Positions 11,392 to 22,340 of a stretch of 64,000 nucleotides of DNA are shown here, one piece after another. The DNA comes from Malania oleifera (lineage: Eukaryota > Streptophyta > Magnoliopsida > Santalales > Ximeniaceae), in NCBI RefSeq assembly GCF_029873635.1, contig NC_080420.1:120412719-120476718 (forward strand), in the 5' to 3' direction. The first letter of the stretch is position 1. Every line of letters begins with the position of its first letter. A program made the position numbers and the translations under genes. The notes beneath the pieces were generated by a model, which saw only the letters and a list, made by a program, of their open reading frames with translations, made no database searches and was not told the origin of the DNA.

Positions 11392-12160
11392 TGACTTAAG
11401 AAAATAACTTATGAAACTTTTAATGCAGTTAATATTTTATTCTAAGTAACACATAATAAATAAAAATATTACTTTAGTTAAAAATCACATAAATTGACAC
11501 ACACACACATGTTATTAATTGATCTCCTTCCCAATCAAATTTTGACAAAGGTTGGAAAAGAAATATTGGGAGGCTGCTTCCAACCCTATCACCACCATCC
11601 TCATCATCATAACCATAACCATCACTAATAGAGTAACAACATTATGGATGTATATCTTATTGTTATAAAAACCACATAGGGCTAATTTTTTTATACCCAA
11701 ATCTCAATAACTAATTTCTCCAAATATAAATTATACACTATTTTGTTAATGCATGATCATTATCATCATCATCATTATTGTTGTAATCATCAATATAATT
11801 GATGCTTAGAGCTGCACCTTCTTTCTTTATTAGAAAATCCCTCACTTATGGCGGAGGAAAACCGTGGTTACAATAAAACAAATGTCAAATAGAAAGAAAT
11901 GAAACGAAACAAAACGAATCGATGAAAAAACAACACATTAGACTCTTAAATTAGGAATACCAATTTTGTCAAGTTGTATCATGCCTTTAGCTAGACAAGG
12001 CAAAGAATCTAACTCCAAAAGACATTTTATCTAAGGGTGTTGTGAATCAAGTTAGTTTGCAAGTGACTTGAGCTTGATTTGGCTTGATTCCGAAGTGATG
12101 TAATCTTCTTCGACGTTCGAATAGTTAGATATTTATTTTTTGGGGCATAAGATAGGAACA
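11392..12160. other. Intergenic stretch with an inverted L1 tail
   Basis: No gene is seen. Short CAT/ATC runs occur around 11590-11780. At 11820-11995 there is a minus-strand L1 tail (listed separately). At 12025-12110 'AGGGTGTTGTGAATCAAG' and 'GACTTGAGCTTGATTTGGC' resemble degenerate hAT-type MITE sequence. Confidence 0.5.
11820..11995 (-). mobile_element. L1 LINE 3' end (copy B), inverted
   Basis: Read on the minus strand from 11995 it gives DSLPCLAKGMIQLDKIG, then IPNLRV and a stop, followed by a UTR with the CCGCCATAAGTGAGGG block at about 11843 and AATAAAG near 11828. It is strongly 5'-truncated, with about 60 bases of coding sequence left. It matches copy A (10305-10697) in peptide and UTR order. 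Confidence 0.65.
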
Positions 12161-12824
12161 TGTTGAGAATTCCATTTGTGAGCTTGTCCCACATTGGAAA
12201 ATTAGAGTGGATGATTGGTGCTTATATACATGGTTGGGCCCAAGATCCAATAGGCTTAAGCTTTTGAGTCAAGTTGGTGTTCACCCATGGTTATCAAGCC
12301 CACCCATAGGCTCCTCCGGTCCTAACAAGTGGTATCAGAGTCGACAGTTTGTAACTCTGGGTTAGCAACATCGCAAAAGTCGAAACGTGAAGCTAATTCT
12401 CCTTACGTGCTAACAATTGGAGGACCAAGTGTGTGACCGAGGCCAATAAGGATCATCTAGGTCTGGGATGGATCCGAATAGGGTCAAGATGTGGGAGGTA
12501 GGAATGGTTCAGAGGCACGTGGATTGCAATCTGAGGCACGTAAGGCGCCAATGGTAAGGCCCACTTGAGCAACTGTTGGGGAATTGGGCTTACTCCTATA
12601 AGGGAGATGGTTTCCATTCAAGGGGGAGCGGTTGGAACTTACAAGTGAGGGGAAGATTGTTGAGAATTTCACTTGTGAGTTTATCCCACATTGAAAAATT
12701 AGAGTAGATGATGGGTGCTTATATACATGGTTGGGTCTAAGATCCAATAGATTTAAGCTTTTGGGTCACGTTGGTGTTCACCCATGTGTATCAAGCCCAC
12801 CCGTAGGCTCCTCCAGTCCTAACA
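12161..12824 (+). mobile_element. Complete TRIM (miniature LTR retrotransposon)
   Basis: Two direct repeats of 167 bp, 12161-12327 and 12658-12824, both begin TGTTGAGAAT and end CCTAACA. The 5-bp target duplication GAACA flanks the element exactly (12156-12160 and 12825-12829). A primer-binding site, TGGTATCAGAGTC, starts 2 bp after the left LTR (12330). A purine-rich run (AAGGGGGAGCGG, near 12619) lies shortly before the right LTR. The 330-bp interior has no coding capacity. The element would depend on proteins supplied in trans. Strand is set by the primer site. Confidence 0.92.
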
Positions 12825-12829
12825 GAACA

Positions 12830-14260
12830 ATTGAAGAGATTATGAAGAGTTTGTCATTAATGGTCAACCGTTGTCTTCTGTTAGTATTGTTTCTAAAATT
12901 GATCAAGCCATCAAGGAAGAGAACAATTAGAAGGGGTTAAGGGTCAACTAAAAGGGATCAAGAGTCGTAGCATTGCTCCTTTGTCTATTTTTTTTTTATA
13001 TTTGCTAATATTTCTTCTTCATTTTTCATCATATATACACAATTATTGTCTACCAGAACTGAATAAATGGACTATTATTTCATCAAAATATTGTTCATTA
13101 ATTTAATACATGCCTAATATTGATTAAAAAAAAATAGCACTTCCATAACATTTGCAATTTACTCCAAACATTTAGAAGTTTGTTACTTTAGCTCGCTCTT
13201 AATTGGTTTTGTCATTGGAAGCTCGATATGAACAAAAAAGTGAGAAACAATTAATTGTGTCAGACCAAAGGTAAGTGCAAAAAACAATAATCAACAAAAA
13301 AGAGTAAGGGCATGTAGGGTTAAGACAAATAGGATACCTCTAATTCAATTTAATTTTAGTTCCATTATTATATGCAAGCATTCATCGAAGGGGGCAAATG
13401 AATCAAGCTGGTTTGCTAGTAAAATCAAGCTCAACTTTGCTGAACTCTATTCAAGTTTGACTCAAACTCAAGTTACTTAAATAGTTTGATAAATTGAATT
13501 TGAGTTTCATAACTGTTAATGCACCTAAACCACTTTAATAGAGCTTTTGTTATTATATCAACTTAATTTTTGGATCAAATCGAGTTTGAGTATCCCACTA
13601 TAATGACTAGCGCAACTCCAATGCAACATCATCATGATGCCACTACATTGATTCAAAGAAGCATTTTAAGCCCACAGACAAATTAAAACATATAATTGTC
13701 CTTAACATTGCATCAATATATTTGGATTAATTTTCACATTGCAACATGTTTTTGGGTGTGTGGGTCATAGAGAGAGAGAGAGAGAGGGGGGGGGGGGAAG
13801 AGATTCAATTGACAACTCCATATTGCAACTGCAAAGAACCATTTCTTTTGCATTTTTACTGATATTTGATCTTTTCATTTACATACCCAAAGTTGAATTT
13901 GGGTTGGGAGGACAGTAAGAAACAAACCAGCAGAAGGAACACACAAACAGAAGGTATAAATAACCTCTCTTTTTGTCCCTCATTTTCCCCAGTCTTTTCT
14001 TTTTTCCCCTATTTTCTTTTATATAGCACTGAACAAAACAAAGAATTGCAAAATCAACACTCATATAAACATACTGAAACTTGCCCCGGGTAGGTACCAT
14101 ATGCTTTAGTCACCACCCAAAGAATATAGGCAATAGTAGTTATTGCCACTTCAACATGTGAAAAAAGCTCTCTCTATCTCTCTACCTACACTTTCCATAA
14201 ACAAAAAAAAAAAAAATGAAAATCACAAGATCACCCACTCACCACTTGATTGCACCATTT
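12830..14260. other. Intergenic 3' flank of the kinesin gene
   Basis: No gene is recognised. At about 13390-13600 'AATCAAGCTCAAC' and 'TCAAGTTTGACTCAAACTC' motifs suggest a degenerate hAT-type MITE. A GA run joined to a G run lies at 13772-13798. The kinesin 3' UTR should occupy the part just left of 14261 on the minus strand; its end cannot be set. Confidence 0.45.
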
Positions 14261-17200
14261 TCACTTCCCTTTCAAAGCTTTTCGCTTAGCATCTATTGAG
14301 ACTGCCTGCCTGCCTGTTCTGTGCAAAGGAGGGCCAAGCCCATTGGATAGTTTCCGAGATGGGGAAGGACCCAGTGTTGGAATTAAACTCCTAGATAAAA
14401 TTTAAAAAAGAAAAATTCCAAACTTTTTATCAGAACATGTCCAAATGGATAGCTCAAAAGCAACTGCAAGTATGCCATTAAAAGGAAAATCTAATGGTGA
14501 TGAATGATGATGATTCAGGAAATTTATGTTCATATAAGCACAAGCTAGTAATCAACTAATCATCATAATCCCCTTGGTATGAAAATGCAAAAAGGCAAAG
14601 ATCTATGGAGGAATAAGTTAATTGTTCGAAGTTTGTGCTCATGTAAGCAGAATCTCTCTGAACCATTACATCACCAAAAGAAATAAGAGTTCAGATAGTA
14701 CCTTGTTTCCAGGCTCTTGGCAGGTTTTGGAGGAGGACTTTTGGTTTTCAAACCCAGCCCATTGGGAATATTGGTCACTTTAGAAACATTTAATTGCCAA
14801 AGCAAATCTGTCTCTGAAGAATCACTTGTAGCAGCCTCGAAATCATCAGAATCTGTTTCATACCGAACCCTCTGGGCATCGCATTCTCGGCTATCCTTCT
14901 TGGTTGCTGAAAATTTGTTATAAGGTTGTTCCGGATATATCTTTGAAGGATCAGGGAGATACTTCTGATAAAACATCTCGGGTAACTGTCTGTTCTCTTC
15001 TTCCCAATGTCCTAGACTATCTAAACTGTCATGCTTGTTCACCATGACCTTATCAACCCAATCACCAGATCCTGTCTCTCTATCGTCCTCCTTTTGGAAA
15101 TTCAGCCCAGGATTGCCAGCTGGAGGCCAGGGAGGTGAACCCATCAATAAGTCTTGGAGATCAAGGCTTTGCCTTTTTGGATTTGATGCAGAGTTGTTCT
15201 GCACCTGCAAGCCCAAACAACAAATGAAATTCAATATTCATGAAAAGTTTGAGCCAATTGTTTTGAGGAAGTTGGTTTTGGACATGAAGGAAAAAAAAGT
15301 ACATCCTTTTTCCTACTAGCAATTAAATTGTCAACTTCGACTATTCACAACATTTGACAACAATACAATTCATAATGCAGAGGATTAAATTTTGGATTTT
15401 AGGAAAAAGATTGGCATTTTAAATTTACAATACTCGTCTTTCTAAGGAGATTACTTGGTTTATTAGAATAAATATTGTTCTTGTTATGTTTCATTATTTT
15501 TCTTCCCCTTTTGATAGCAAAAAGTTTCAAAGTGATTGATCTCCACTTTCGTATGTTATGGATTACTAAATGGAACAGTATAATCTCATTTCACTGTGCT
15601 GTCCAAAATGCCCAGAACAAGCCTGCAATAACACCAAGAAGGAAGGAGATAGTAAAGCTGACCAATTTGTCTATTTTCTTTAAAATTTTATTGCTTGTAA
15701 ATCCTTCAATCTAATTGTCACACTATAGTACATTAGTTGGTAACCAGAGGTACAAAAAAGAAATGCACTATACTGCCAGGTAAAGGAAATTCTTCTGTTG
15801 TATCTATTAAAACTCCTGCAAAAGATAAAGGAAAAGATTCAACTGAGGATAAAGAAAAATTACGGAAGTACAAGGACAAAGGCAAAGCCCCCCTTGTTCA
15901 TGGAGAGGGTGCTTGAGGGTGCTTAAGGCCTCCTTGAGAACTGCCTTTCCTTGAGGTTGTTTGGGGCAGACTGTTCTTATCCCAGCTTTTGATTGGTTTT
16001 GTTACTTGGTCTTTTCCTCGTTTCAAAATTTGGATTGGCCTTGAGCCCCAGGGTGTGCCCAGGAACTTTTGTGTTGTTTTGAATTGGAGATTAGATCTCC
16101 TATTGATTCCCCCCCCCCCCCCTTCCTCCGTGTGCCCGGTGTCTACTGTACATATCCATTTGATCAATATATTTATCATTTATTGATAAAAAAAAAAAAT
16201 GCACAATACTGGATAAAATTATGGCTTGCCGGTTGAGCAAGTTGGGTCATGCATTTATGTTTTGCCAATGAAATAATTTAGGTTGGCATAAAACAGATGA
16301 ACTGGGAAAAATATAGGTATGCATACCTCTACATTACCGACATCGTCCATTGCTAGCCTGCAGTTGCCTGATATATCTCCTACACCATGCCAACTATTTT
16401 GTGAAGGAGAACTCCCACCAGGCTTCGTTCTGACTCTTTCTGGGCTGCTAGATCTTGAACTTAGGAGTTGCTCTGGTTCTCCCTCCTTCCTTGCCAAGGC
16501 AGCCTTGAGGCTAGCAATCTGAGGGTAGACAATACGCAACAAATTCAGAATTTGCAACACAAAAATACAAAAGTAAATAAATAAAGACAAGGAACATAAA
16601 ACAAACTTCCATAAAAATAGGGAAAATTTTCATTATGACCGCCTTGATCTATAGGAATAAAGATTGCACAAAATAATCTTTTAGTGTGTGGTGGGGAAGG
16701 GGGTGTGGGGTTGGGAAAGAAGAGTGCAATATAACCTGCTCTTTTAGCTCTTTGACATCTGCACTGTCTTTGTTTACGCGAGCAGCACCAAGCTCCACAG
16801 TAGAAACCCGTTCAGCAAATTTGAGCGTGCTAAGAGTCTCTCCTAAAGCATCAGCCTCCGGGTTCATGTGAACAAACATTAGAGTCTTGGCTTGCCCTCC
16901 TGGCAGATCCAAGGACCAAAAGAATAGTTATAAATGAGAAGGAAAGAGAGATAGTTCAAAGGTTAAAAGGAAGTTATGTTACCAAGTGAATCTTGCAAAA
17001 GTTGTGTGAGTTTGCTGTTCCTATATGGAACATGTGGATTCTTCTGAGCAAGAGAAGCAATCACATCTCCTAAAGCAGAAAGAGACTTGTTTATATGTTG
17101 CGCCTCCTTTAACCTGTCCCCAGTCACCTCAGATTTATCTACCCTTTCACTTCCAGCCAAGTCAACCAGATGCATACTACCACGAAGTATGGCTCCGGAA

Positions 17201-20200
17201 GTCAGGTCTCTTCCCTGGACATGAACTGTAAGGCAGCTGCAAACATACATCACAAAGAACAATTCTGCTTTACTCAGAAAATGCACAGTAAGTCACCATT
17301 GAATACAGGCTTGAATGGAGTAGCAAAACATGTCACAGGTCATAGTTCCTTTCTGAATTGAAAGGTTTCTCATAATGTAACTTATACAGTTCTCATAAAA
17401 CCATACCTATGAGAACGGCTACTCCGGTCATTAAGGGCTGTAGAACTCACAGCACGGTTCCTTTGCCCAAGGCTCATTAAATAAATAACATCTGATGTTG
17501 AGGAAACAGGAACAAGACTTGCATCTGGTACATTTATTCCATTTTGAGAACTGTTACGGATTTCTAATGTGTTTGGGAGTCAAGGACACACGGTCATAAG
17601 AGTTGGATATTTGCATTAAACAGAACATAATGTTATGAAGAAATGAGCCATAAACAGATGTCAGAAAGGATATCTTTTGTTAATACCGTCTGTCACAAGG
17701 AGGTCCCTCACTTGTTCATTGTAAATCTCAATCATCTGGACAGAAATATCATAGCAAATGGTGTCTTTTCTCTGTTCGGATAGATGAAAAAGATCACTGA
17801 GTGCCCTGTAGTTCACACCGAGGTTTTCCTCTTTAAGTTCTTTGGGTCCACTCTGAATACGCAAAAAATGAAAATAAACAAAAATATACGATTGACCAAA
17901 AGACTGCCAATCAATTAAATGCCATAATGAATGTAATTATCATCATAACAATTAAAACAAAAATCCACAATGAATTTACCATAGTATAAGTTTTTCCTGA
18001 TCCAGTTTGGCCATATGCAAATATACAAACATTGTAGCCATCAAGGACTGATCTAATTAGAGGCTGGGTGTCTGCAAATACCTCCTCTGTACGGAAAAAA
18101 GAAAGGACTTAAAAAATGCTAAGGGTGGGGAGTATTTACAAAAACCTAAATGGGGACCTTAGAAACCTTGAGTTGCAGATGGACCAAAGACTTTGTTAAA
18201 ACTAAATGACCTCCGCCCTTCCTTCCCATATTTCGAAGGGGTGACAATAGTAATATTTCCATCTCCCATGTGATCCACAGTGTTATAACGAGTTGATTGC
18301 CCATGTAAGAAGGGTCGCACTCGACAATAAACCCTGATACTTCCTAATTAAACATAAAACAAGATAATCATTCAATTTGTTTAGAAACTTAACAATGTTA
18401 TGGGGAATAAGTTATTTGAAATTATTAGGCTTCAAGCCACAGCCCGTGTACCTTTGAGGTCCTGCACTTGATTGTATAACTTGCGGTTTTCCTCAAGAAC
18501 TCTTTGGTATCCTGAAGCTGCATGAGCTAGGCCATACAGGTGCTTACCTATACAGAAGTTCGGGATGAGATAAGCATTTAATCTGTCAAAAACCTCTGTA
18601 AGGACGTGCAGCATTTAGATCTAGCTTTATACCTAAATTATTGAATTCCTCTACATACTTCATTTGCATGAACTGGAAACCTGCTTTGGTATTATGAAGA
18701 GTATGTTTCAGTTCCTACAAAAATATAAACATCATTTTTGAAAATTACAATCAAATGGCAAGTCAAAAGATTTGTATAGCTAAAACAATAACAAATACCC
18801 TAATATCTCTTTGTTGTTGTTCAAGCAATGTTATCTGTTTCAAAAGCTGGGTTTCTGATCCCTCATCGTGAACGCCGCTTTGATTGCAGCAGTCCTCTTT
18901 GGCTGTCTTAGGTGAAGTTTTGTCCTCAACCTTAATCATCAAAAAAAGGAAATTGCCATCAATTAAGTTCAAGAATGAAAGCAATATTCAATGATATAAT
19001 CATGAATTCTAAAAAAAATCTCTGACTCATGAATACCCAGCTTGCATTTGAACATTCTATAATGCGACATAGTACCATACCTTCGCTTCCTCAGAAGCAG
19101 ATCTTGAGAGAACCTTGTTAGGGATAAAAACATTTATATCTTTCAGATTTTTTTTCATCTGTCACATAATCAGAAAGTTACATAAAAATGGGCAAGAAAC
19201 TTGATAAAAATAAATAAATAAACAACCCATGCTTATTGGCTGGTTGTTCAGCTACAAAAGTAATTGAATGATCAATTCATTTTCTATGTCAAACATATCA
19301 AAAGAAGAAGAAGAAGAAGAAGGGCAACTACCAGATCGTTTTGGCTTGTCAACCGATGCTCAAACTCCTCCATAACCTTGCTTAGCATAGATTCCACAAT
19401 CTGTCTTAAGTGAAGACAAAATCATTTCTCCCAAAATGTGTAAATTCTAATAAGTTAACTGTCATTTATAAATGCCCAGGCCCAATCAGATGTATGGACA
19501 AAAAGCAATTTTTAACCATTATAGCAAAATTCACTATAATGATGTATACACATTCTTTAGGTTCACCATGCTATCCTGGACCTCCTGGTATAAGGAAAAC
19601 ATGCCCACAGGTCAGATGGTTAACATCACTTGATTGCTAATTGTCACCTTAGATATCTAATCTCTGGATGGAGTTGAGGGATGTTGTTGTTTACTCTTTC
19701 AGGTTACGTTCATTTACAAAACTGACTAGGGCCACCATCTTGACTAGTATGATTCACAAAGATACTATAATTCACATTAAGTGTCAAGAGCAAGGACCCT
19801 TACAATTGGAATCTCTTCTTGCTTCTTATCCAAAAGGACTGCACGAACGAGCATATTTAAAGAACGAGAGTTACCCTGCAAATTAAGATGCAACGGAAAA
19901 CTTTCACATTTCACTTCTAATTCATGTGACGGATAACATCATATTAAACCATTTAAGCAAAACTTTCACACATCAATCTTTTTACTCCTGTATCAAAGTG
20001 TAACTAATACTTAAATATTTGACTGTGAAGGCTACTAACCATTTCACTGAAGTCATGGCCCAGATCACCACACAAGTCTTGGTCACTAGATAAACCATCT
20101 AGAGATCTTTCACCAATCGATGAAGTCCTCGAAAAGGAATTCATGAATGGTTCTGAATTTTTCCGCATGAAGTGTTTTGCTGAGGTAGCAGGTTTCACAT

Positions 20201-21397
20201 TTCCGCCAAATTTCCACAAACCATTCCCACCTCCTTGCTTCCAGTCACCATACGATTTTAGTGCCAGAACACAGTTCACAATCCGCGCAGACTTCCCTCC
20301 CTAGAGTATTCAAAACACAGAAAAATGTTACAACAGAAGGAGAACTCTGACAATGCGATGCATTTGTTTGGGCCAAACTTTGTTCATCTACTTCCAAATC
20401 AAAGTTAGTCACATGAAAGAAAAAAAACTAGGATGAAAGTTCATGAGATTAAAATGTAGCTCTTTATAGTTTCCATTTAATATAGACAACACATTCAAAT
20501 TGCAACCAACCTGCTCCAAATCGGAGGCATCGAATGTTGGAAGCCCCAATTCCTCCACAGATACAAGGAAGTTTCTAACATTTTCAAAATACTGGAAGGC
20601 AGATAAAGCTGCCCCATCAGGAACAATAGCAGAATCACACGGGCCTTCGACAACCTACAATCAAGTGGGCAATAAGCAACATCTAAGGAAAGTAAACACG
20701 TTACTATGGTCTATGCATATAATTCTAGTTTGAACAAACATCGGATAAAATACTGAAACTGAGCCCAAATAAGAACACAGCTGGAAAATACCTTTGGCAC
20801 GGCCCCGGGTTGAATCTTGTTGAGAACATTGCAAAGGATGATTCCACTCCGTAAGCCAAGCCGGAATTCTTCTTCGGAGGGTTCGGCCGGCAAATCTTTT
20901 CCCCCAACCACACCAACTGCTTTTCGCAGCCATCCAGCTGCTTCATACCTTCTTAAGGCTGCAAAACAATACAAATTCTTCTGCTTAATTCACGGTAGGA
21001 AAATTTAAAAATCACGTACAACCTCAGTAAGATTAGCATTTATTGGCATTCAAAATTTCACCCACCTTAAAAGCTATTAAAAACTTTTCAATGTTCTTAG
21101 AACCAGAATAGATCCAAGATCCTATTTCAAAGAATTTCTTCAAAGTCATTAAAAAATCCAAAGAAAACCCAGAAAAAATTGAAGGAAATTAATTGATTAT
21201 ATGGAATTATTTTTCATCAAAGTAATAATGATGTTTAACAAACTACCAAATACTAATTCAAAAAGAAACCCTTCAATTAAAGTCAAGGGACCAAATGATA
21301 CGAGATTTAAGTAAAATTCAAACTTCAAATTCAGATTTCAAAATTTATTTTCTTGGCGAAAGAATCGAATGTATCAAAACCTCAAACCACATAAAAC

Positions 21398-21428
<31 letters not shown>

Positions 21429-21630
21429 CAAAAAAAGCAAAAAAAAAATTAAAAAAATCAGAAGAAATCATTATCTGGAACTAGAAAAGAATGAACATAC
21501 ATGCTTCCTCTGCCTTCCTTGACGCCAAATCAAAGTCGCTCAATCGAGTTCCATGCTGCTTCAGAACATCTTCCACGACAGACACCACAGAGAACGGCAA
21601 GAGCCCATCCGTTCCCTCCGTTGCCGCCAT
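14261..21630 (-). CDS. KIN14I: Kinesin-14 with N-terminal calponin-homology domain (KIN-14I type)
   Basis: Minus-end-directed microtubule motor whose N-terminal CH domain can bind actin in related proteins. Nineteen exons (high to low): 21630-21501, 20958-20792, 20654-20511, 20300-20040, 19875-19804, 19400-19332, 19158-19081, 18930-18799, 18714-18633, 18547-18452, 18343-18167, 18086-17980, 17852-17674, 17568-17407, 17236-16983, 16899-16736, 16518-16327, 15204-14702, 14390-14261. Together they give 3099 nt, 1032 residues, with all phases consistent. CH domain is about residues 45-165 ([23 protein letters not shown]); a coiled-coil linker follows to about 410; the motor is about 411-745, with P-loop GQTGSGKT (495-502), switch I NDRSSRSH (611-618) and switch II DLAGSE (644-649). 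The neck motif before the motor ([13 protein letters not shown]) is of kinesin-14 type. The C-terminal tail ([19 protein letters not shown]) is basic. Order and length match Arabidopsis KIN-14I (At2g47500 type). All introns are GT-AG except intron 13, which is AT-AC. The start is the first ATG before the conserved CH region. The exact paralog within the CH-domain KIN-14 group is less certain than the family. Confidence 0.93.
15776..16196 (+). mobile_element. Poly-A retroposon (probably truncated L1) in kinesin intron 17
   Basis: The insert lies in the intron between 16327 and 15204, opposite to the gene. The flanking duplication is AAATGCACTATACTG (15761-15775) against AAATGCACAATACTG (16197-16211), 14 of 15 identical. 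The right end is TTATTGATAAAAAAAA, a poly-A tail. Inside is a run of 14 C near 16110. The left part has a lysine-rich reading ([20 protein letters not shown]) without clear homology. Long duplication plus poly-A indicates LINE-driven insertion; the L1 label is inferred. Confidence 0.75.
17569..17673 (-). other. U12-type AT-AC intron (intron 13 of the kinesin gene)
   Basis: On the minus strand the exon ends ...AACAAAAG and the intron begins ATATCCTTTC, an exact match to the U12 5' splice consensus ATATCCTT. Near the 3' end TCCTTGAC matches the U12 branch site, with the branch A at 17580, 11 nt from the terminal AC. The next exon begins ATTAGAAATCC. Splicing there gives [11 protein letters not shown] in phase 2, as conserved in the motor domain. 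Using the nearby GT (17686-17685) with an AG would delete the conserved residues around NKRL. Confidence 0.88.
21396..21433 (+). repeat. (AAAAC)n microsatellite in kinesin intron 1
   Basis: Runs of AAAAC repeated about six times within the first intron of the kinesin gene. Confidence 0.8.
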
Positions 21631-22340
21631 AATTAAACCAGAAAAATCAAGCTTCAACTCAGAAATTAGCGATTCGAATATTTTTGCGAAAGCCTTAACG
21701 AAACCTCTCCAATCAGTTCTTCAAAAACCCATTAAAAAAAAGAATTCTCAGAACCGAGCAACAGGATGAAAATCAAAGAACCCCAATCAAATTCACAAGA
21801 ACGTGAACAATACCCAGAATGCAGCTACAGAGGCTCCAATAAAAATATTTAGTTTTCTCGATTAAAAACTTCAATTCGAACACTTTTATCTGTTTTTTCA
21901 AGAACCCATTATATTCATCAGCATTACGAGCCAACCAACCAGATGAATTCACGACAGATGACAATGAGGGAAAGAATGCAGCTACAAGGGGCTTGGGTTT
22001 TGGAAGGGGCAGAGATCTGCAGAGATGGCAGAGAGAATGCGGGATGGGAAGTTATAGACAGAGGAGAGGCACAGAGAGAGAAAGAGAGATTGAGATTAAG
22101 AATTGCTTTTGATTTTCTTTTTCGCTTTTTCTTTCTCTTTGTTTTCTACACTCTCTCCTCCCTCCCCATGTTCTAAGCTCTCTGTTTCTCTATCTCTCTC
22201 ACGTTTCCCTCTCTGTTTTTCTCTCAATTTCTTTTTGGCTTTGGAATGAACCAAAGCTGCTTCCGAGCCTCCCGGTTTGGAGTCGACGGTTTGTGTTTCA
22301 CGGCCGCGCAAACAAAAGCCTAATAATATCAGTTTCTATT
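21631..22340 (-). promoter_or_regulatory. Probable 5' leader and promoter region of the kinesin gene
   Basis: The 0.7 kb upstream of the kinesin ATG (21630) is C/T- and purine-rich on the minus strand, with several GAGAGAG-like runs (22080-22220), as often seen in plant 5' leaders. A possible leader intron could start at GTTGGTTGG near 21940, but I cannot fix its ends. No clear TATA box is seen. Confidence 0.35.

Noticed and set aside
12161-12327. The TRIM as a Cassandra element with 5S-like LTRs
   Set aside because: I could not find convincing 5S A, intermediate and C boxes in the LTR.
17674-17686. Ordinary GT donor (17686-17685) for kinesin exon 13
   Set aside because: It removes the conserved NKR residues and gives a poorer junction with the next exon. 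The AT-AC pair fits both the protein and the U12 signals.
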